Part shown: piece after piece, positions 7,655 through 11,828 of the stretch | Layout: every line of letters starts with the position of its first letter | Numbering within the stretch: the first letter of the stretch is position 1 | Source: an uncultured Bacteroides sp. | GTDB lineage: Bacteria > Bacteroidota > Bacteroidia > Bacteroidales > Bacteroidaceae | Assembly (NCBI GenBank): GCA_900546355.1 | Contig: URCM01000096.1 | Location: forward strand, 1-11,828 | Length of the DNA: 11,828 nucleotides | Direction: 5' to 3' | The notes under the pieces: model-generated | What the model saw: the letters and a program-made list of their open reading frames with translations, nothing else | Told to the model about the DNA's origin: nothing | Databases searched by the model: none | Translations under genes and position numbers: made by a program

Positions 7655-8159
7655 TTTTCTCCACATCTCTGACACTCACAGTCAGCATCGGCGGCTCACA
7701 CAGCTGCCCGATGCTGACATCCTTATACATTCAGGAGATTTTACCATGAATGGAAGCGAGCAAGAAGCCATTGATTTCATGAATTGGTTTTGCGACCTTC
7801 CTTACCCTCACAAGATTTTTATTTGTGGCAATCACGATGCCTGCCTATACGGATCTAAGATAGATGGACTGGATAAGAATGTACATTATCTATGTAATTC
7901 CGGTGTGGTTATTGATGGAGTTAAATTCTATGGTGTTCCCATGTTCATGGAAGATTGTATTTCTGACCGTCAGAGTCGCAACTATGCAGCCGTACCTACC
8001 AATACTGACGTATTGATTACCCATTGCCCGCCCTATGGTATTCTTGATTTTGACGATGAGTTAAACTATGGTTCGACAGAACTTTTAGCGAGAGTAGAAG
8101 AAATAAAGCCTCGCTTGCATCTGTTTGGCCAGCGTGGGAGCCGGCAACGTGCTCCGTGA
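7635..8159 (+). pseudogene. Metallophosphoesterase, truncated before its last metal motif
   Basis: A calcineurin-like metallophosphoesterase (small bacterial 'metallophosphatase' type). Visible motifs: D13-T-H15 in 'HISDTH', G34-D35 in 'IHSGDF', G65-N-H-D68, and H130 in 'LITHCPPYG'. In intact relatives the protein goes on as 'LFGHIH', supplying two more metal-binding histidines. Here it reads 'RLHLFG' and then QRGSRQRAP and a stop, where the DNA becomes a RecD2-like helicase gene in another frame. The last metal ligands are lost, so the product is probably inactive. The gene starts within the end of the large DUF262 gene (20-base overlap) with AAAGGAA just upstream, so it was the last known gene of that operon. 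The intact enzyme could have been a nuclease or nucleotide phosphodiesterase; relatives have varied substrates. Confidence 0.85.
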
Positions 8160-9030
8160 TATTATAGACAGTGGAAAAATACCCGTCACCCGCCTGACAC
8201 GCATTTTCAGGCAGGCACAGTCCAGCCGCATCGTGATGAGTGCCCACGCTATCAACCAGGGTCGTTTCCCCGATACCAGCAACGGTAAGGATACCGACTT
8301 CTTCTTTATACAGCAGGAAGATCCGGAGAAGGTGGCCGGAGAGATTGTGAGCCTCGTGAAGAACCGTCTGCCCAAAGCCTATCACCGGAAAACAGCCGAC
8401 ATCCAGGTGCTGACGCCCATGCAACGGGGAACAGTAGGTGCGGCTAACCTGAACATGGCCTTGCAGCAGGCACTGAATCCTTCGGGTGTGTCGCTGAACC
8501 GTAGTGGTTATTTGTTCCGCCAGGGTGACAGGGTGATGCAGTTGCGGAACAATTATGACAAAGATGTGTTCAACGGAGACTTGGGTTTCGTAGAATCGGT
8601 CGATTTGGAGGAGCGCACCTTGTCCGTCAACTTCGACAGCAGACTGGTGGAATACGATGCTTCGGAACTGGACGAGCTGACGCTGGCCTACGCCACCACC
8701 ATCCACAAGTCGCAAGGCTCGGAATACCCCATCGTGGTGATGCCCGTCCTGATGACCCACTATGTGATGCTGCAACGCAACCTGATTTATACGGGCATCA
8801 CCCGTGCCAAGAAGATATGCGTGCTCATCGGCACGAGGAAGGCACTCTCATTTGCCATCCGCAATATGACGGTGCTGAAACGTAATACGAGGCTGAAAGA
8901 ACGGTTGAACCCGGCATTGGGGCAATCCGTATCACCCAAACAGATACGCCCCTACATCTTGGGAAATCCGGAGGATGAAACAGCCATGGCCGCCGAACCT
9001 ACGGTGGGTTATGACAAAGGAGACCAATAA
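8125..9030 (+). pseudogene. RecD2-like helicase, C-terminal half only
   Basis: Encodes about 301 residues matching the second motor domain of a RecD2-type 5'-3' DNA helicase. It begins at '[16 protein letters not shown]', which in full-length proteins follows 'GD.DQL' of the motor core, and goes on with '[14 protein letters not shown]', '[14 protein letters not shown]' and '[19 protein letters not shown]'. '[17 protein letters not shown]' and '[11 protein letters not shown]' are the late helicase motifs of the UvrD_C_2 part. The N-terminal region and the Walker A and B motifs are absent, so it cannot be an active motor. The TTG at 8125 is just the first open codon and has no ribosome binding site; translation is unlikely. 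The first bases overlap the broken metallophosphoesterase in another frame. The gene ends two bases before the Y-family polymerase start, the probable original operon order. Composition is clearly richer in GC than the genes to the left. Confidence 0.88.
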
Positions 9031-9032
9031 AC

Positions 9033-10516
9033 ATGAATACCGAACGCCAATACATAGCCATTGACCTGAAGTCATTCTACGCCTCGGTAGAATGTGTGGA
9101 ACGGGGACTTGACCCGCTCGACACGTGCCTGGTCGTGGCCGACCCGTCGCGGACGGAAAAGACCATCTGTCTGGCCGTGTCGCCTGCGCTGAAAAGCTAT
9201 GGAATCGGCGGCAGGCCACGGCTGTTCGAGGTAGTGCAGAGGGTGCGTGAGGTGAACCGGCAGCGGGGACGCTCCGGGAAATCGCACTCGAAAAAGGAAC
9301 TGGACGCACACAGGGAGCTGGCCGTGGACTATCTGGTGGCACAGCCTCGCATGGCGCATTACATCCAATACAGCACACGCATTTATGAAATATATCTCCG
9401 CCACATCGCCCCGGAGGACATCCATGTCTATTCCATCGACGAGGTTTTTATGGACGTGACATCCTACCTGAAGAATTACCGGATGACGGCTCACGAGCTG
9501 GCCATGAAAATCATCCGGGAGGTGCTGGCCGAGACAGGCATCACCGCCACCGCCGGAATCGGTACGAACCTTTATCTCTGCAAGGTGGCAATGGATATTG
9601 TGGCCAAGAAAATGCCCGCCGACAAGGACGGCGTGCGCATCGCGGAACTGGACGAGATGACCTACCGCCGTCTGTTGTGGGAGCATACACCGCTTACGGA
9701 CTTCTGGCGCGTGGGGCGTGGAATTGCCACACGGTTGGCCACCTACAGCATCCTGACAATGGGCGACATCGCCCGCTGTTCCATTGAGCGTGAGGACTTG
9801 CTGTACAAGCTGTTCGGGGTCAATGCGGACTGATAGACCATGCCTGGGGATGGGAACCTGTGACTATGGACTTGATAAAGGCATACCGTCCGGAAACAAA
9901 CTCAGTTAGCAGCGGACAGGTGCTCCAGTCGCCCTATACGGCAGTCAAGGCACGGAATGTGGTACTGGAAATGGCGGACAGTGTTTCACTCGACCTGGTT
10001 GACAAGAAACTGGTGACCGACCAGCTTGTGCTGACCATCGGCTATGACACCGAATCGCTGACGGACAGGGATATCCGGGAAAAGTATCAAGGCAAAATAG
10101 CGACCGACCGCTACGGCAGACAAGTCCCTGTTCATGCCCACGGAACAGTAAACATGGAGCGTCCGACCTCTTCCGAAACAATCCTCATGGAGAAGGCCGG
10201 CGGACTGTTTGACCGCATCGTAAACCCCGACCTGCTGGTGCGCCGCATCACCCTGTCGGCAAACCATCTTATGCACGAGACGGATATACAGCCAAACAGC
10301 CATGTAGTCCAACTCGATCTTTTCACCGACTACGGGAAACTGGAAAAGGAACAGAAAGCCGAAGAAGAGATGCTGGCCAGGGAACGCCGCCGCCAAGAAG
10401 CCGTGCTACAAATAAAGAAGAAGTTCGGTAAGAACGCCATCCTCAAAGGGTTGAACTATGCGGACGGAGCCACCCAAAGGGAACGCAACCGGCAGATAGG
10501 AGGCCACCATGAGTAG
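9033..10516 (+). pseudogene. Y-family DNA polymerase (UmuC/DinB type), frameshifted
   Basis: A translesion DNA polymerase of the UmuC/ImpB type, broken into two frames. The first part (9033-9833) has the catalytic palm: D11 in 'IAIDLKSFYASVEC' and D136-E137 in 'YSIDEVFMDV', plus 'TATAGIGTNLYLCKVAMDI' and the helix-hairpin-helix-like 'YSILTMGDIARC'. It ends early at '...LFGVNAD'. The reading continues one frame over from about 9830 as 'LIDHAWGWEPVTMDLIKA' and carries the little-finger domain to 10516, ending 'KNAILKGLNYADGATQRERN'. One missing base near 9828-9830 explains both parts; together they make about 494 residues, near full length. No slippery heptamer is visible, so programmed frameshifting is unlikely. 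The start has a good AAAGGAG site. The last bases overlap yolD by 8 bases, and polymerase-YolD pairing is a known arrangement on mobile elements. Either a real mutation or an assembly indel. Confidence 0.88.
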
Positions 10517-10940
10517 ATATGACGACATCATCCACCTGCCGCACCACGTTTCCAAGACCCGGAAGCCGATGCCGATGATAAACCGTGCCGCCCAGTTCGC
10601 GCCCTTCGCCGCCCTGACCAGCCATGAGGAGGCGATTTCTGAAACCGCACGGCAGACCGCTCCGAGGCGGATACTGTCATCGGACGAACAGGAGATACTG
10701 TCCAAGCGTCTGGCCTATGCCATTAGCCATATCGGTAAGCGTTCCAACCTGACATTCACCTATTTTATTCCTGATACTCAGAAGGAAGGAGGTAGGTATG
10801 TAAGCACTACCGGAATATTACGAGCATATGATGATTTTGAAAAGAGAATTGTATTGGAGGATGGGACAGTTGTTCTTGTTGAGACTATAGTTTCAATTTC
10901 AGGAGACATGTTAGACAAGTTCAACCTTGAAGAAAGATGA
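10509..10940 (+). CDS. YolD-like protein
   Basis: A 143-aa small protein. The N-terminal segment 'RYDDIIHLPHHVSKTRKPMP' followed by 'NRAAQFAPFAALTSHEEAI' is the classic YolD-like pattern (compare 'R...M...nRAaQFaPFaAL.Ghde.i'). The C-terminal part 'FTYFIPDTQKEGGRYVSTTG' and 'KRIVLEDGTVVLVETIVSIS' fits the usual beta-rich end. YolD-like proteins are typically encoded next to Y-family polymerases and are thought to work with them in damage tolerance, as UmuD does for UmuC. AGGAGG precedes the start, and the gene overlaps the polymerase by 8 bases. From about 10750 the base composition turns sharply from GC-rich to AT-rich with different codon choice, although the reading frame is kept, so the gene looks like a recombinant of two alleles. 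It appears complete. Confidence 0.85.
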   Translation: MSRYDDIIHLPHHVSKTRKPMPMINRAAQFAPFAALTSHEEAISETARQTAPRRILSSDEQEILSKRLAYAISHIGKRSNLTFTYFIPDTQKEGGRYVSTTGILRAYDDFEKRIVLEDGTVVLVETIVSISGDMLDKFNLEER

Positions 10941-10954
10941 TATATTGAGAATTT

Positions 10955-11176
10955 TCATACTAAAATCACATATAAGTAAGCCATCTGGAGTTTGAGCGGC
11001 AGCGTGACAGCATTGCCGCTCTGCGCACGGATGGATACCTGCATGAGGGGCGTGACTTCGCCGGAGAGCAGCTTTTCCTTCACTTCCTGCGGCAGGAGGT
11101 CTGCCTTTTCCCTGTCAATGCCCAACATTGCCAGCTTTCCGTAGGGCAGCGTTTCGGATAGATTTCTGTTGTCCAT
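10955..11176 (-). pseudogene. DUF3945/DUF4099-like protein, N-terminal fragment
   Basis: On the - strand, from ATG at 11176, the sequence 'LPYGKLAMLGIDREKADLLP' then 'EVKEKLLSGEVTPLMQVSIR' and 'GNAVTLPLKLQM' matches from memory the opening of DUF3945/DUF4099-type proteins, large cytoplasmic proteins carried by Bacteroidales conjugative elements; their role is unclear. After 'LPLKLQM' the family resemblance stops at about 10979 and a short AT-rich tail (AYLYVILV) leads to a stop. Only about 65 residues of what is normally a several-hundred-residue protein remain, so it is a truncated remnant. I chose 11176 rather than the first ATG at 11248 because a - strand -7 promoter match lies between them and the family-like sequence starts just after it. 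It faces yolD and is divergent from the glucosaminidase gene. Confidence 0.75.
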
Positions 11177-11200
11177 TTCTTCAAACTTGTTTTTACGGGT

Positions 11201-11208
11201 TAATTTTG
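11201..11208 (+). promoter_or_regulatory. -7 promoter element for the glucosaminidase gene
   Basis: TAATTTTG matches the Bacteroides -7 consensus TAnnTTTG and lies about 57 bases before the ATG at 11266. No TTTG is seen 19-21 bases upstream; a TTG at 11187-11189 is too close to be the -33 box. It forms a divergent pair with the match on the other strand at 11234-11241. Confidence 0.4.
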
Positions 11209-11233
11209 CGGCCGGAACCGCTTGAACACCCTG

Positions 11234-11241
11234 CAAAAGTA
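11234..11241 (-). promoter_or_regulatory. -7 promoter element for the DUF3945-like gene
   Basis: Read on the - strand this is TACTTTTG, matching TAnnTTTG, about 57 bases before the ATG at 11176. The two elements overlap in arrangement with the + strand one, so the two divergent genes may be transcribed from a shared control region. A correctly spaced -33 element was not found. Confidence 0.4.
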
Positions 11242-11265
11242 TTTTCACCCAAACGAGAAAAAGAA

Positions 11266-11828
11266 ATGCACAACACTATTCTGCTGTCACTGATGCTGTT
11301 GCTCCTGCCCGTCACGGCTTCCGCACAGTTCTACACCATTACCAAGGAGTCTGGATTAACGCCTGAATCTTACAGAAAGTCAGCACAAATAGCTACAAAA
11401 GAGAATGATACAATCAATAATAGTGTACAAGATGTAAATAAGGATACCTTGTCCATCAACACCCTGACAAAGCAAGAAAAGAGTGGAAAAGACCAAAAAG
11501 TAACAAAAAGACATCCCCGAAATCAGAGCTTCCCGAACTGACCATTCTCAATCTTTATGCGGAAATCATGCGCAACGGCATACGACATCCGAAAATCGTA
11601 TTGGCGCAGGCTATCCTTGAAACCGGATGGTTCATCTCCCCGGTATGCAGGAACAAGCATAACCTGTTCGGCCTGACCAATCCACGGACAGGAAAATATT
11701 TCGAGTTTGGGCATTGGACGAAAAGCGTTATACAAAAGTGCAGTACAAGTACAATGGAGGGAACTACCTGCTATGGCTGAAGAACATCGGCTATGCGGAA
11801 GACCCAAGGTATGTCCGTTCGCTAAGCC
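11266..11828 (+). pseudogene. Secreted glucosaminidase/lysozyme, two frameshifts, runs off window
   Basis: A peptidoglycan-cutting enzyme of the glucosaminidase (FlgJ/LytG-like) family, of the kind conjugative elements use to open the cell wall for transfer. The start at 11266 gives a signal peptide 'MHNTILLSLMLLLLPVTASA', probably cut before QFYT. A polar linker follows. The catalytic domain then appears in a second frame from about 11510: 'LNLYAEIMRNGIRHPKIVLA', 'AILETGWFISPVC' with the likely catalytic E, and 'HNLFGLTNPRTGKYFEF'. After 'HWTKSV' (about 11730) a third frame continues with 'KVQYKYNGGNYLLWLKNIGY', reaching the right edge still open. Each shift equals one missing base; the first lies among A-runs at about 11485-11510. 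The first frame alone stops at 11541. Either a decayed gene or assembly indels. The function, if intact, would be in the periplasm. Confidence 0.8.

Noticed and set aside
8125..8160. TTG at 8125 as a genuine start for a short helicase
   Set aside because: There is no ribosome binding site, and the protein begins in the middle of a conserved helicase core; it is the end of a truncation.
8017..8775. Long open frame on the - strand (252 codons)
   Set aside because: It lies opposite the RecD2-like remnant, whose helicase motifs are clear on the + strand; the - strand translation is histidine- and glutamine-rich with no family pattern.
9072..9686. Open frame of 204 codons on the - strand
   Set aside because: Shadow of the Y-family polymerase palm domain in GC-richer DNA; no motif or ribosome binding site.
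9822..9836. Programmed frameshift in the polymerase gene
   Set aside because: No slippery heptamer or obvious downstream pseudoknot is visible, and Y-family polymerases are not known for this; mutation or an assembly indel is simpler.
10941..10980. Possible terminator after yolD (ATTTT/AAAAT)
   Set aside because: Only a 5-bp AT-only stem with no T-run; not distinguishable from chance in this AT-rich stretch.
11128..11265. Extended N-terminus of the glucosaminidase starting at 11128
   Set aside because: It would place 46 residues before a clear signal peptide and run through the divergent promoter region; ATG at 11266 gives a normal secreted protein.

Overview
The window looks like an accessory, mobile-element-rich region of a gut-type Bacteroidales genome (Bacteroides, Parabacteroides or Prevotella relatives). 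Reasons: an AT-rich left half; several matches to the Bacteroides -7 promoter element TAnnTTTG in front of plausible starts; and protein families typical of Bacteroidales conjugative elements (a DUF3945/DUF4099-like fragment, a secreted glucosaminidase, a Y-family polymerase next to a YolD-like protein, a RecD2-like helicase, and a small DUF6140-like protein). No rRNA, tRNA, CRISPR array, integrase or transposase gene was seen.

Left part (1-8130), AT-rich. A 73-aa protein (66-287) ends at a perfect 11-bp hairpin that probably acts as a terminator. Then come six tightly packed or overlapping genes, all on the + strand: a protein with two N-terminal membrane helices (363-1763), a WYL-domain regulator (1839-2804), a DnaQ-like DEDDh 3'-5' exonuclease (2792-3343), a DUF262 protein with a C-terminal HNH/DUF1524-like part (3327-5288), a second, larger DUF262 protein without a visible HNH (5285-7654), and a calcineurin-like metallophosphoesterase (7635-8159). 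The overlaps (13, 17, 4 and 20 bases) and the families (WYL regulator, DNA exonuclease, GmrSD-like DUF262/DUF1524) make this a good candidate for an anti-phage defence operon of unusual composition. The function is inferred, not shown.

Junction and right part (8124-11828), mostly GC-richer. The metallophosphoesterase is cut at its last metal-binding motif and runs directly into the C-terminal half of a RecD2-like helicase, through a stretch (TTGGCCA) that would fit both parent genes. Behind it lie a Y-family DNA polymerase gene broken by one frameshift (9033-10516), a YolD-like gene whose second half is abruptly AT-rich (10509-10940), a truncated DUF3945-like gene on the - strand (10955-11176), and a divergently transcribed, twice-frameshifted secreted glucosaminidase running off the right edge (11266 onward). 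This part reads as a mosaic of conjugative-element remnants: two breakpoints (about 8124-8131 and about 10979), one probable homologous-recombination seam inside yolD (about 10750-10770), and three single-base disruptions. The same-sense disruptions could be real decay or assembly indels.

Taken together, a probably intact defence-like operon (only its last gene is damaged) has been joined to decaying conjugative-element DNA. The most interesting content is the operon itself, in particular the tandem unequal DUF262 pair with an exonuclease, a WYL regulator and a membrane protein.
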